A stretch of 64,000 bases of DNA from Tolypothrix brevis GSE-NOS-MK-07-07A (GTDB lineage Bacteria > Cyanobacteriota > Cyanobacteriia > Cyanobacteriales > Nostocaceae): positions 124,001-188,000 of the forward strand of contig JAHHIJ010000001.1 in the NCBI GenBank assembly GCA_019358985.1. The letters are read 5' to 3'. The notes below the pieces were generated by a model. The model ran no database searches and was not told the DNA's origin. It saw only the letters and a program-made list of their open reading frames with translations. Made by a program: the position numbers and the translations under genes. Shown in pieces: positions 51,308 to 60,581 of the stretch; positions within the stretch are counted from its first letter, which is position 1, and every line of letters begins with the position of its first letter.

Positions 51308-51568
51308 CTAGCTGCGAGAGTTTCTTCTATCTTGGCTGTTCTGCCCTCTATTGATTTGGTACTCATTTTTTTCTAAAAGTCTCTGAGTACTGATAAGAAC
51401 AACAATTAGCAATAAAAGCTGAAACTGCCAAGGAGCTAAAACCAAACTTATAATTAAGCTGATAACTGCAAGTATGCCTGCAAAGTAGGTGATTTCGTCA
51501 ACACCTTTTTTAAAGATGTAACCACTTATCAAACATGTAAAGAGTGGTATCAAAAAAAACAAAGTCAT
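51308..51568 (-). CDS. Small membrane protein (86 aa)
   Basis: ATG 51568 with GAGG upstream is preferred over GTG 51586. Two or three hydrophobic segments (MTLFFLIPLFTCLISGYIF, YFAGILAVISLIISLVLAP, FQLLLLIVVLISTQ) and a charged Asn/Arg/Ser tail. No family recognised. Confidence 0.65.
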   Translation of the reverse strand: MTLFFLIPLFTCLISGYIFKKGVDEITYFAGILAVISLIISLVLAPWQFQLLLLIVVLISTQRLLEKNEYQINRGQNSQDRRNSRS

Positions 51569-51799
51569 TTTAACAAACCTCTGCACTAGAAATACGTTAC
51601 TCTGAGGATATAAAGATTTCTGGTAAGTGTACTTACTTTACATCCAAACATGTTTTCAGTACAATACCTAATCTATAACTACAACCTCTCAAATATCAAT
51701 TCCGGAATTATGATTAATTTAGCTTAACACTCTAGGCTTGTACTGAAAGTGCCATTTGGCATATTACTTGAAAAATATATTTTCGTTCCTTGACAATTA

Positions 51800-53959
51800 A
51801 TGCTGAACATTCCTCAATTCTTGGCAACTGAACTAGACCTTAAACTTGATCAGGTGCAAAACGCACTCTCACTATTTGCAGAGGGTGCGACAATTCCCTT
51901 TATTGCACGTTACCGCAAAGAGCGCACCGACGAGATGAATGAAGTGCAATTGCGTGATGTTGCGGATAGGTATACTTACTTACAGGAACTGGAAGAAAGG
52001 AAAGCGGCGATCACCAAAGCGATCGCCGAACAAGGTAAACTGACTGATGAACTCAAAGCGAAAATTGAATTCTGTTTACAAAAAACTGAGCTTGAGGATT
52101 TATACTTACCCTATCGACCAAAGCGACGCACTCGCGCTACTATCGCTAGAGAAAAGGGACTCGAACCTTTAGCTGAGTTTATCAAGTCGCTAAATGTTAA
52201 GAATGGTGTAGCAGCTTCACTGGAAGAAGAAGCAGCGAAGTATATTTCCGAAAGTTTGGGAGTGAAGACAGCAGAAGAAGCACTAAAAGGCGCTGGTGAC
52301 ATTTTAGCGGAAGAAGTCGCAGAAAAAGCCAATTTGCGGGCATATGTGCGGGAATATTTGTTAGAAGAAGGAGTGTTTATCTCTCGCATCAAAGATAAAC
52401 ATCCTGAAGGTACAACCAAGTTTGAAATGTACCGCGATTATAAAATTAGAGTGCCAAATATCGCACCGCATAATATGTTAGCTTTGTGTCGCGGTGAAGC
52501 TGAAGAAATATTACAGTTTGAAATTTCCTTTGATGAAGATGTGGTACTTTCTTATTTAGAGTCGGAGGAAATTCACTCAAAGCAGCGTGTAATTAGAACT
52601 TTTTATCAGGATATGCTCAAAGATGCATTCAATCGCCTGATGAAAAATTCTTTAATCAGTGAGGTAATATCTGAAAAGAAACTTTATGCAGATATTGAGT
52701 CAATTAAAACATTTGAAACAAATCTGCGAGAGTTATTACTAGGAGCGCCGGCGGGAATGAAACCAACTTTGGCGATAGATCCGGGGTTTAGAACTGGATG
52801 CAAAGTTGCAGTACTCGACGAAACGGGGCAATTTTTAGAGTATCAAGCGGTGTTTCCCCACCAAGCATCAGAACAACGCGCTAAAGCTGCACAAACCATC
52901 AAAAAGATGATGGAAAAATATAAGATAGAATTGATTGCGATCGGTAATGGTACAGCTTCGCGAGAGACAGAAGAATTTGTTTCGGAAGTTTTGCAAACAA
53001 TGGAACGCAAGCCGATTAAAGTGATGGTAAATGAGTCTGGTGCATCTATATATTCTGCCAGCAAACTAGCCGGTGAAGAGTTCCCCGATTTAGATGTTAC
53101 TGTACGCGGTGCAATTAGTATTGGGCGTCGTTTGCAAGATCCATTGGCGGAACTTGTAAAAATCGACCCGAAATCTATTGGTGTGGGACAATATCAACAT
53201 GATGTCGATCAAAAGTTGTTGAAAAAGAAGTTAGATGAAACGATAGAAAGCTGTGTTAATTATGTTGGGGTGGATTTGAATACTGCATCAAAAGAACTTC
53301 TAACTTTTGTATCGGGAATTACCTCAAGCGTGGCGAATAATATCGTTAAATATCGTAATGAGAACGGTGCATTTAAAAATCGCCGCCAACTTTTGAAAGT
53401 TCCCAAATTGGGACCAAAAGCCTTTGAACAAGCTGCGGGTTTTCTTCGCATTCGCGGTGGTGACAACCCTTTAGATAATACCGCAGTGCATCCGGAAAGT
53501 TACTCATTGGTGCAGGCGATCGCATCCGATTTAGGTGTACCCATACAACAGGTAACGGAAATTGCCGAAAAGTTGCAAAAAACCAACTTGAAAAAATACG
53601 TTACTGATGCGATCGGTGAACCTACCCTGCGTGACATCAAGAGTGAACTAGAAAAGCCAGGAAGAGATCCGCGTGCTGAATTTAAGTATGCCACTTTTAA
53701 AGAGGGAATCAAAGAAATTTCTCATTTAAAAGCAGGGATGGAATTAGAAGGTATCATTACTAATGTCGCAAACTTCGGCGCATTTGTCGATATCGGTGTG
53801 CATCAAGATGGGTTGGTGCATATTTCCCAACTTGCTGATAGATTCGTAGACGATCCAAATAAAGTCGTGAAGGTGGGGCAAGTTGTGAAAGTGCGAGTTA
53901 TGGAAGTTAACGAGAAATTGAAGCGAATCGGTTTGTCGATGAAGGCTGTTAAGCAGTAA
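51800..53959 (+). CDS. tex: Tex-family RNA-binding transcription accessory protein
   Basis: 719 aa, full length for Tex. N-terminal Tex domain (FIARYRKERTDEMNEVQLRDV), YqgF-type RuvC-like domain (about 325-450, LAIDPGFRTGCKVAVLDE), helix-hairpin-helix domains (VNTYVGVDLNTASKELLTFVSG region, about 495-565) and a C-terminal S1 domain (about 645-715, VANFGAFVDIGVHQDGLVHISQLA). It binds nucleic acid and affects transcription and tolerance to stress. ATG 51800. Confidence 0.95.
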   Translation: MLNIPQFLATELDLKLDQVQNALSLFAEGATIPFIARYRKERTDEMNEVQLRDVADRYTYLQELEERKAAITKAIAEQGKLTDELKAKIEFCLQKTELEDLYLPYRPKRRTRATIAREKGLEPLAEFIKSLNVKNGVAASLEEEAAKYISESLGVKTAEEALKGAGDILAEEVAEKANLRAYVREYLLEEGVFISRIKDKHPEGTTKFEMYRDYKIRVPNIAPHNMLALCRGEAEEILQFEISFDEDVVLSYLESEEIHSKQRVIRTFYQDMLKDAFNRLMKNSLISEVISEKKLYADIESIKTFETNLRELLLGAPAGMKPTLAIDPGFRTGCKVAVLDETGQFLEYQAVFPHQASEQRAKAAQTIKKMMEKYKIELIAIGNGTASRETEEFVSEVLQTMERKPIKVMVNESGASIYSASKLAGEEFPDLDVTVRGAISIGRRLQDPLAELVKIDPKSIGVGQYQHDVDQKLLKKKLDETIESCVNYVGVDLNTASKELLTFVSGITSSVANNIVKYRNENGAFKNRRQLLKVPKLGPKAFEQAAGFLRIRGGDNPLDNTAVHPESYSLVQAIASDLGVPIQQVTEIAEKLQKTNLKKYVTDAIGEPTLRDIKSELEKPGRDPRAEFKYATFKEGIKEISHLKAGMELEGIITNVANFGAFVDIGVHQDGLVHISQLADRFVDDPNKVVKVGQVVKVRVMEVNEKLKRIGLSMKAVKQ

Positions 53960-53962
53960 AAT

Positions 53963-54197
53963 CGGGAGCATCCCAGTTTTTATTTCGCGACCATAAAAAA
54001 ATAAACCTGTCATTGCGTTCGCGTAGCGTCTCGTAGAGAGGAGGAACGACGTTCGCGGAGCGTGTCGCAGACAAGCAATCGCATAGACTTGTTCTAAGCT
54101 GAAAACCCTGCGATTGCTTCGCTTCACTTCGTTACGCTCTCTACGAGACGCTACGCGAACGCAATGACAGAATATTTAAAAAAGCGGGATGCTCCCG
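53963..54197. mobile_element. Two nested palindromic elements behind tex
   Basis: Outer arms CGGGAGCATCCC (53963-53974) and GGGATGCTCCCG (ending 54197) enclose an element with about 30-bp inverted ends beginning TGTCATTGCGTTCGCGTAGC (54008) and ending at 54169. The outer pair could originally have been the tex terminator or an older MITE. Confidence 0.65.
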
Positions 54198-54484
54198 TAA
54201 AATCTTAGTATTTACCTCTCCTCCCTTGCTGTGGAGCAGATTTTGCTTGCTCTTTACGAGGCTTTGTTGTGCGTTTTTTAACTAAAAGATTTTACTAAAT
54301 CTTAATTGACTAATGTTCTGATTTGTGGAATCATGTGTTTGAAACAAGCAAAGCAAAAATTTAGATTACCTCGTTTTTTGGCGAAAGTATTGTTACAAGA
54401 AGACAAAAGGAGATGACAGGTGACTGAATTCAAGCTTCATACTCCAGATGATGTGTTGAATGATAGGGGATAGAAGGTTGCATC
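54198..54484. other. Non-coding remnant upstream of the peroxiredoxin-like relic
   Basis: No intact ORF. Short coding-like bits (GTGACTGAATTCAAGCTTCATACTCCAG region split over 54419-54445) may be the decayed 5' part of the peroxiredoxin-like gene. Confidence 0.3.
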
Positions 54485-54667
54485 CGTCTAAACATCGCGT
54501 TTGAAATTCCAGATGAGTTGAAAGCGCTTTACAGAGAATTTGGTCACGCTCTGCCAGATAGTAATGGCATAGATGACTAGATATTGTCTGTTTCGGCTGA
54601 CTTTGTGATTGACCAAAATCAGCAGATTGTGTTGGCTTATATAAACTATTGGAGAATTGAAAAATGA
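54485..54667 (+). pseudogene. Peroxiredoxin-like (AhpC/TSA) relic
   Basis: Frame reading RLNIAFEIPDELKALYREFG and HALPDSNGIDD, an in-frame TAG at 54578, then ILSVSADFVIDQNQQIVLAY. This matches the C-terminal part of peroxiredoxin-like proteins (LPEEL...LPxFNGxxSWELPMPATFVIDxNGxI). The active-site Cys half is lost and a stop interrupts it. Its terminal TGA overlaps the ATG of the crotonase gene. Confidence 0.65.
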
Positions 54668-55428
54668 TGACTGCAACTCAACCCGCTTATTTCACAAAAT
54701 ACGAAAACCTGAACTTCAAGCGTGACGAAAACGGGATTCTTGAAGTCAGAATGCACACCAATGATGGACCGTTCGTCTTCACTGGACAAACTCACAGAGA
54801 GTTTCCCGATGCTTTCTATGACATCAGCCGCGATCGCGACAATAGAGTCGTCATTTTGACGGGTACAGGAGATTCCTGGATGGCTCAAATTGATTTCAAC
54901 AGTCTAGGCGATGTCACCAATCCGCGTGAGTGGGACAAGACTTTTTGGGAAGGCAAGAAGGTGCTGCAAAACCTACTCGATATCGAAGTTCCAATGATCA
55001 CAGCTGTCAATGGTCCCGCCCTACTGCACACCGAATACATCCTCACCACGGACATTGTTCTCGCGTCGGAGAATGCCGTTTTTCAGGATATGCCGCACCT
55101 CAATGCAGGGATAGTTCCAGGTGATGGGGTACATGTACTGTGGCCAATGGTTTTAGGTCCGTCTCGGGGACGTTACTTCCTGCTGACCCAAGAGACCTTA
55201 ACTGCCAAGCAAGCCTATGAATTAGGGGTTGTAAATGAGGTTTTGCCGTCTTCTAAACTCATGGACCGTGCGTGGGAGTTGGCAAGACAACTGGCAAAAC
55301 AACCGACCCTGACTTTGCGCTACACCCGTGTTGCCCTGACCCAACGAATGAAGCGTCTGGTCAATGAAGGCATCGGATATGGTCTGGCAATGGAAGGGAT
55401 CACTGCAACTGACCTCCGCAACGCTTAA
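54664..55428 (+). CDS. Enoyl-CoA hydratase/isomerase (crotonase) family protein
   Basis: 254 aa crotonase fold. VVILTGTGDSWMAQIDFN is the first oxyanion region, PMITAVNGPALLHTEYILTTDIVLASENAVFQ the second, followed by the family helix PHLNAGIVPGDGVHVLWPMVLGPSRGRYFLLTQETLTAKQAYELGVVNEVL. The usual Gly/Glu catalytic residues are not clearly kept, so the reaction is open. ATG 54664. Next gene (SDR) 66 bases downstream; likely a small operon. Confidence 0.87.
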   Translation: MMTATQPAYFTKYENLNFKRDENGILEVRMHTNDGPFVFTGQTHREFPDAFYDISRDRDNRVVILTGTGDSWMAQIDFNSLGDVTNPREWDKTFWEGKKVLQNLLDIEVPMITAVNGPALLHTEYILTTDIVLASENAVFQDMPHLNAGIVPGDGVHVLWPMVLGPSRGRYFLLTQETLTAKQAYELGVVNEVLPSSKLMDRAWELARQLAKQPTLTLRYTRVALTQRMKRLVNEGIGYGLAMEGITATDLRNA

Positions 55429-55494
55429 CAATAAAACTATTCATGGGCGTTTGTCACACAAACGCCCCTAAGCTGAATTTGTGATCAGACAACC

Positions 55495-56286
55495 ATGAAT
55501 AACTCTTTTGCACAGACATTACGCGATCGCTGGACACTACAGGGAAAAAAAGCTTTGATTACTGGAGCAACTAAGGGGATTGGACTGGCGATCGCAGTTG
55601 AATTTCTCGGACTTGGTGGGGAGGTGATGATTGTTGCCCGTAATTCCGAAGCAGTTGAGCAGCAGCTTAAGTCCTGGCAATCTCAAGGGTGGCTAGCACA
55701 TGGCATTGCCGCCGATGTGGCAACATCCGATGGTCGTCAGATGATTTTTGACCAAGTTGGCGAGAAGTTGTCTGGACTGGATATTTTGATCAATAATGTG
55801 GGTACGAATATCCGTAGGAAAGCGGTGGAATACACGGCTGATGAGTATGACCACATCTTCCAGACTAATTTGACCTCTGTGTTTGAAATGTGCCGACTGG
55901 TTCACCCATTACTTAAAACTGGTGGAAACAGCAGCATTGTGAATGTGGGTTCCGTCGCTGGATTGACCTCAGTTCGCACTGGAACACCTTATGGAATGAC
56001 CAAAGCAGCACTTGTACAACTGACTAAATCCTTAGCTGTAGAATGGGCAGACGATCATATCCGAGTCAATACCGTTGCACCCTGGTTTATTAGTACACCG
56101 CTCACTGAACCCCTGTTGAACAACCCAGAGGTTTTGACTTCAGTTTTAGCTCGTACTCCCTTAAAGCGAGTTGGTGAACCAGAGGAAGTGGCGGGTTTAG
56201 TGGCATTTCTGTGTATGCCCATCGCAAGTTACATAACGGGACAGTGCATTGCAGTGGATGGAGGATTTCTAGCATTTGGCTTCTAA
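55495..56286 (+). CDS. Classical short-chain dehydrogenase (tropinone-reductase-like)
   Basis: 263 aa. Cofactor motif [11 protein letters not shown], structural NNVG in ILINNVGTN, catalytic Ser in IVNVGSVAG and Tyr-x3-Lys in [10 protein letters not shown]-terminal [13 protein letters not shown] of the tropinone reductase/3-oxoacyl reductase type; NADP use likely from the residues after the Gly motif. ATG 55495. Forms a unit with the crotonase gene. Confidence 0.92.
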   Translation: MNNSFAQTLRDRWTLQGKKALITGATKGIGLAIAVEFLGLGGEVMIVARNSEAVEQQLKSWQSQGWLAHGIAADVATSDGRQMIFDQVGEKLSGLDILINNVGTNIRRKAVEYTADEYDHIFQTNLTSVFEMCRLVHPLLKTGGNSSIVNVGSVAGLTSVRTGTPYGMTKAALVQLTKSLAVEWADDHIRVNTVAPWFISTPLTEPLLNNPEVLTSVLARTPLKRVGEPEEVAGLVAFLCMPIASYITGQCIAVDGGFLAFGF

Positions 56287-56328
56287 ATTAATTTTCTAAC
56301 CATATCGTAATCGTAAAGTATAGATATC

Positions 56329-57453
56329 ATGATTAATGCTCGCACTTCGACGAATGGCCGATTTTACTCATTTTACAAAGATGCCTTGCTTCCACATTGG
56401 AAAGGTTGTTTAGGTTGGGTAAGTTGCCTAGCAACAGCGATTGTTCTGAATACATTACCAGCAGATGCAGCATCTCTAGTGCAGTCAGACGTAGTGGTTA
56501 CTAGTGCTGCTAACAATGGGAATAATCAAGTACTGCGATTTGATGGGCAAACTGGCACATTTCTTGGACAATTTACTGTTGGCGGTGGGGTAACTGACCC
56601 TCGAGATATACTCTTAAGAGAACCAGAAGGAGATGTTGTTTATGTTAATAGCGGGGATAACAGAGTTCTGACCTATAACTCCACCACGGGAGCTTTCTTA
56701 GGAACATTCGCTTCTTTCCCTAATCTAAATCCTGGTGGTTCAGTATTTGGACCGGACGGTAATTATTACGTAGGCGCTCGTTCTCTCAGTACTATCGTGC
56801 GCTTCGATGGACAAACAGGGGAATTCATTGATAACTTTATCCCACCAAATCTAGTAGCATTTCCCAGAGGATTCACATTTGGTCTAGATGGTAACCTTTT
56901 TTTAGGAAATGGAGCCGATCCAACTACTGGCTCTGGTGGAGGTACAATTTTACAATTCAACGGTCAAACTGGAGAGCTACTAAACCCTAATTTTGTCAAC
57001 GACTCTGAGCTCAGTCCACTAGATTTAGTAACTAGTCCAGATGGCGACATCTATGTCAGCAGTGAATACCCATTTGGCACCACTAACTCTGTTGGCACTG
57101 TTCGCCGTTATGACAGCCAAACCGGAGAGTTGTTAGCTGTCCTCGACGCTGGTGTGGACGAACAAGGAAGACAGAGGCTAAGTCGTCCCAGAGGTATAGG
57201 CTTTGGACCAGATGGTAACCTCTACGTTAGTAGCACTGGAACAGGAAGTGTTGTCCGCTTCAACGGAGCTACAGGAGCATTCATTGATGTCTTCGCTCAA
57301 TATCCTAATCTGAATGGTCAGGCTCTAACTTTCGTCCCCAGTCAAGCTAGGACTGCTGTTGATGAACCCACGAATGTAGTGGGTTTGCTAGTTTTAGCAG
57401 CATTCGGTGTTCAAGCAGCATTGAAACATAAGCATTCTATGGAATTGCGCTAA
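56329..57453 (+). CDS. Exported beta-propeller protein with PEP-CTERM-like anchor
   Basis: 374 aa. Signal segment (CLGWVSCLATAIVLNTLPADA), then six NHL/SMP30-like repeats with the recurrent GPDGNLYVSS and VRFDGQTGEF phrases, and a C-terminus DEPTNVVGLLVLAAFGVQAALKHKH that matches the PEP-CTERM pattern (EP, hydrophobic helix, basic tail). Such proteins are cleaved by exosortase and linked to exopolysaccharide. Ligand unknown. ATG 56329, 42 bases after the SDR gene, probably cotranscribed. Confidence 0.85.
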   Translation: MINARTSTNGRFYSFYKDALLPHWKGCLGWVSCLATAIVLNTLPADAASLVQSDVVVTSAANNGNNQVLRFDGQTGTFLGQFTVGGGVTDPRDILLREPEGDVVYVNSGDNRVLTYNSTTGAFLGTFASFPNLNPGGSVFGPDGNYYVGARSLSTIVRFDGQTGEFIDNFIPPNLVAFPRGFTFGLDGNLFLGNGADPTTGSGGGTILQFNGQTGELLNPNFVNDSELSPLDLVTSPDGDIYVSSEYPFGTTNSVGTVRRYDSQTGELLAVLDAGVDEQGRQRLSRPRGIGFGPDGNLYVSSTGTGSVVRFNGATGAFIDVFAQYPNLNGQALTFVPSQARTAVDEPTNVVGLLVLAAFGVQAALKHKHSMELR

Positions 57454-57465
57454 CCAGGATGTTTC

Positions 57466-59082
57466 TCACTCCTTTATTATTAAGGGAATTCGCCGCACGC
57501 TCAACATGGTAATATCGTCAAACTGGTCATTCTCGGCAATGTGGATGCCTACACGAGTTGCGATGTGGTTAAGCAAGGCACTGGCTGATGAGAAAGGCTG
57601 CTGTAGGAGCGATAGCAGTTGTTTTTCAGTGAAGAACTTGCCGTTTGGATCTCGCGCATCGGTCACACCATCAGTGTAGGCTATCAAAATTTCACCCAGT
57701 TTGATGTGAACCTGATTAATCTTAAAATCTGTGCCGGACAGCAGCCCTACGGCTGGACCAGTGGGAGCCAGACGCTCCCTCACGCCACTTAGACCGAGGA
57801 TAGCTAGAGGTTCATGTCCGCCATTAATGTAGGTTAGCAAGCCAGTGGTCGGGTCTAGCACGCCGAAAAAGAGCGTAGCAAACATATTCATCTGGCTATG
57901 ATTTTGGACGATGTAATTGTTGGTGAAAACAACAGCTTTGAGAATGTTGATGTGAGCCAACTTGGATGCCATCAGTTGGTCAATCGAACTGCTCACCTCT
58001 TGGTCGTCAGCAAGGATGCCCAGTCCGTCAAAGGGAGTTAGATCAGAAAAGACCCGGATTAAGCTGCGGAAGAGAGCCATAAACAGCGCCGCACCCACCC
58101 CTTTGTCGCACACGTCACCAATGACTAGCCCCACGCAATCATCAGGAAGCGGGAATACGTCGTAGAAATCGCCGCTTACTTGATGGGCTGGACTGAAGAA
58201 AGCGGCAATTTCCCAGCCGGGTGGCTGTAGTAGTTTCTGGGGTAGAAAATCTTGCTGAATCTGCCGACCTGTTTCCATCTCATGGCACAGAGCGAAGTTA
58301 GCTTTCTCGAGTTGGTCGCGAGCCACAGTCAAATCTTGAAAAAGTTTTGCCAGTTCCGCCTCGCGGTCTTTAATTTGGTGGTACATTGTGTTAAAAGCCG
58401 CAATGACGTCTCCCAACTCATCCTTGCGCTTGACGGATGAACAATAGAACTCAGGATTAAGTTGATTCTCACCCACAGCAAGCAGATCATTGCGGAGACC
58501 AAGAATGGGAGTAATCACTGTAGATCCTAAAGCCAACATCGTGACGAGTGTAACGAAAACTGAGATCAGTAAAATCAGACCGAAGGTGTTTGCAGTGTAT
58601 AAGTTCATCTCCTGTTCTACCGAAGACGCGTCAAGACGAACGCTCGCAGTATATTTCCCGCTCATTTTCTGTGGTGGCCAGGTTACATCATATCTAGAAC
58701 CATCTTGGCTCAGGACACGAACAACATTGCCACTGTTTATGAAAGAGCGGGAGAGACCAAAAGACTCACCAAAGGTTTGAATCAGGTGTCCGTTAGATTG
58801 GTAGATGGCTACTCCTACAACAGGAGAATCGTAGGTAATATTTTTTGAAATGTCGAGGAGTTGGTCTTGGGTGATTTTTGGTGTCATTAAGCGCAGAATT
58901 TGAGAAATCTTTGCTAAACCAACCTGTTCTAACTGGGATAAAAGCTGATGTTTACGTATTTGATAAGACGGGACTAGGATAATCAGTTCAATAGCAACAA
59001 GGCTATAAAAAACCCAAAGGACAATAGGCTGAGACAAACGAGCTTTAAATAAAGGTAATAAAGACCGAAAGGTAGCTAACAT
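57466..59082 (-). CDS. icfG: PP2C-type phosphatase with sensor and HAMP (IcfG-like)
   Basis: 538 aa. TM1 (about 18-38), a 120-residue extracytoplasmic sensor, TM2 (about 166-190), HAMP (about 190-245), coiled coil and a SpoIIE/PP2C phosphatase domain (about 280-535) with metal motifs SGDFYDVF, VIGDVCDKG and AYTDGVTDARD. It would dephosphorylate a STAS protein in a partner-switching pathway. The surrounding genes match the Synechocystis icfG (slr1860) cluster, which governs use of glucose and inorganic carbon; symbol assigned on synteny. ATG 59082. A TnpB relic now separates it from its partners. Confidence 0.82.
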   Translation of the reverse strand: MLATFRSLLPLFKARLSQPIVLWVFYSLVAIELIILVPSYQIRKHQLLSQLEQVGLAKISQILRLMTPKITQDQLLDISKNITYDSPVVGVAIYQSNGHLIQTFGESFGLSRSFINSGNVVRVLSQDGSRYDVTWPPQKMSGKYTASVRLDASSVEQEMNLYTANTFGLILLISVFVTLVTMLALGSTVITPILGLRNDLLAVGENQLNPEFYCSSVKRKDELGDVIAAFNTMYHQIKDREAELAKLFQDLTVARDQLEKANFALCHEMETGRQIQQDFLPQKLLQPPGWEIAAFFSPAHQVSGDFYDVFPLPDDCVGLVIGDVCDKGVGAALFMALFRSLIRVFSDLTPFDGLGILADDQEVSSSIDQLMASKLAHINILKAVVFTNNYIVQNHSQMNMFATLFFGVLDPTTGLLTYINGGHEPLAILGLSGVRERLAPTGPAVGLLSGTDFKINQVHIKLGEILIAYTDGVTDARDPNGKFFTEKQLLSLLQQPFSSASALLNHIATRVGIHIAENDQFDDITMLSVRRIPLIIKE

Positions 59083-59175
59083 AAAATCCTCCTCTCCTAA
59101 TTGAATGCCCGACCGCTTATAAAAATCTATGCAAATCTAGATTAACTCTGCGGTGTAAGTTTTAAACGCTCTTTT

Positions 59176-59815
59176 CTAATGCGATGCTTCCCCGAAATTG
59201 GGGTTGGTTAGAAAACTCCAGTTAGAAACAGTAAAATAATCGTGTCGCCGATTTATTTGACTGGAGCGTTTGATTTTTTTATTCAGTTGTGACCACCAGT
59301 GCCATACGTGCTTCTCGTCATTCACTGACAAGTAGGCGGTTATGGCACTGGGTAATCGTTCAGATAGCTTCATCCCACGACGGGCAATTACTAACGCCGC
59401 AGCACAATCACTAGACAGTCCGTACATTTTCATGTACTTAACTAATCCAATCAAGCTGGAATAGGCTGGGTTCACCGTGATAAGTTCAACGCCGCGATTC
59501 GATAGATTTGATTTTACCCTCAGTAGTTTTTATATGCAGTTGCCTATGTTCTTTCGCCCCATCTACTTTACAATAAGCAAAACTGATTACACCGTTAGCG
59601 TGTCGTTTATTGATGGCGTATTGCTTCTGTAAATGTGAATTCCAGTTAGACTTCTTAAATTCTTGTGCTGACAACAAATGATTGAGCGTTTCAATCACAG
59701 CAGCACGAAAAATTGGTGCATAGGCAAGAAGAAACATTTCAAGTTCGGTTTGCCCAAGTGCGTTCATCTCTGACTCTGGCGTGGGCAATCCTTTGCAATA
59801 AGTTAAGGTGGGCAT
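59176..59815 (-). pseudogene. TnpB-related protein, internally deleted and frameshifted
   Basis: N-terminal part (59486-59815, MPTLTYCKGLPTPESEMNAL to TEGKIKSIESRR) and C-terminal part (59176-59475, VNPAYSSLIGLVKYMKMYGL, AALVIARRGMKLSERLP, KHVWHWWSQLNKKIK) belong to one TnpB-like protein of IS605/IS1341 type. The middle, including the first two RuvC motifs and the zinc finger, is missing, and the two parts are in different frames (RGVELITVNPAYSS precedes the second). The RuvC-III region is the part kept. Inactive. Confidence 0.8.
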
Positions 59816-59873
59816 TGACCGACCTCTCAATGTGTTTATCATTGTATTGTACTGCAATTCCAGTTACAAAACA

Positions 59874-60026
59874 ATGGCTCAACTTACAGAAACCGTTAAT
59901 TTTCGTCTGACACTAGAAGAGAAAGAACTATGGTTAACCTACTGTACTTCCGTCTCCAGAACCCAGAATGATGTATTCAGAGAATATCTCCGAAACTTGG
60001 CACAAAAACTGCCGAAAAAAGAATAA
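59874..60026 (+). CDS. Small RHH-like protein divergent from the TnpB relic (50 aa)
   Basis: MAQLTETVNFRLTLEEKELW start with VNFRLT as a ribbon-helix-helix beta strand and two helices (LEEKELWLTYC, TQNDVFREYLRNLAQKL). ATG 59874. Small proteins like this are found divergently beside TnpB-related genes in cyanobacteria in my recollection and may regulate the element. It is intact although its neighbour is broken. Confidence 0.6.
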   Translation: MAQLTETVNFRLTLEEKELWLTYCTSVSRTQNDVFREYLRNLAQKLPKKE

Positions 60027-60034
60027 GAGGTGAA

Positions 60035-60093
60035 TAAATATATAGATTTATCGAGAATTTTATTTTCTAAATTTCAATAAATCTATATATTTA
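60035..60093. terminator. AT-rich inverted repeat (17-bp arms)
   Basis: TAAATATATAGATTTAT (60035-60051) pairs perfectly with ATAAATCTATATATTTA (60077-60093). Placed between the small RHH-like gene and the convergent HATPase gene; either a bidirectional terminator or the end of the inserted element. Confidence 0.6.
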
Positions 60094-60125
60094 GGCAACA
60101 GTCATCTACCCCTTTTTACCTCCTG

Positions 60126-60551
60126 CTAACTGACAGGTCGATACACAACAAAAATGTTTTGATTCCCATTTCCTACCCGGTTATACATGAACTTATCAAC
60201 ACCCTGAATGGCGAGATAGACTCCCAGCCCGCCAAGTTGTCGTTGTTCGAGTGGCAGATGTAATTCCTTCTCATCCGGGGTCGGAGTCTGATAGGGGTCG
60301 TAGGCTACACCTGTATCCTGAATGGAGATTGTTAAAGTTTTTTGGTCTATGTCAGCTTGCAAGTGTAATAGCCCTTCGCTACCTGGTGTCTTATAGCCAT
60401 GAAAAATGATATTAGTAGCGATTTCGTCCACAGCGTGGCGGAGACGGTAGGAGGCTTTTTCATCCAAACCAGCTGCACATGCAGCTGCCTTCACATATTG
60501 TGCGATCGCGCTCAAAGAGTTCAGCGTTCCTGATACAATTAAAGGTTCCAT
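60126..60551 (-). CDS. HATPase anti-sigma-like kinase (RsbW/SpoIIAB type)
   Basis: 141 aa. HATPase_c motifs: RHAVDEIATNIIFHGY (N box), QDTGVAYDP (G1) and GLGVYLAIQGVD (G2). It would bind or phosphorylate one of the STAS partners. Equivalent position to slr1861 in Synechocystis. ATG 60551, 30 bases downstream of the STAS gene 60582-60929; same transcript. Confidence 0.85.
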   Translation of the reverse strand: MEPLIVSGTLNSLSAIAQYVKAAACAAGLDEKASYRLRHAVDEIATNIIFHGYKTPGSEGLLHLQADIDQKTLTISIQDTGVAYDPYQTPTPDEKELHLPLEQRQLGGLGVYLAIQGVDKFMYNRVGNGNQNIFVVYRPVS

Positions 60552-60581
60552 TTTCTAATCTCTTTGATTAGCTATTAACAA

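Noticed and set aside
53744-54127. 127-aa minus-strand ORF
   Set aside because: Antisense to the S1 domain of tex and runs into the palindromic element behind it.
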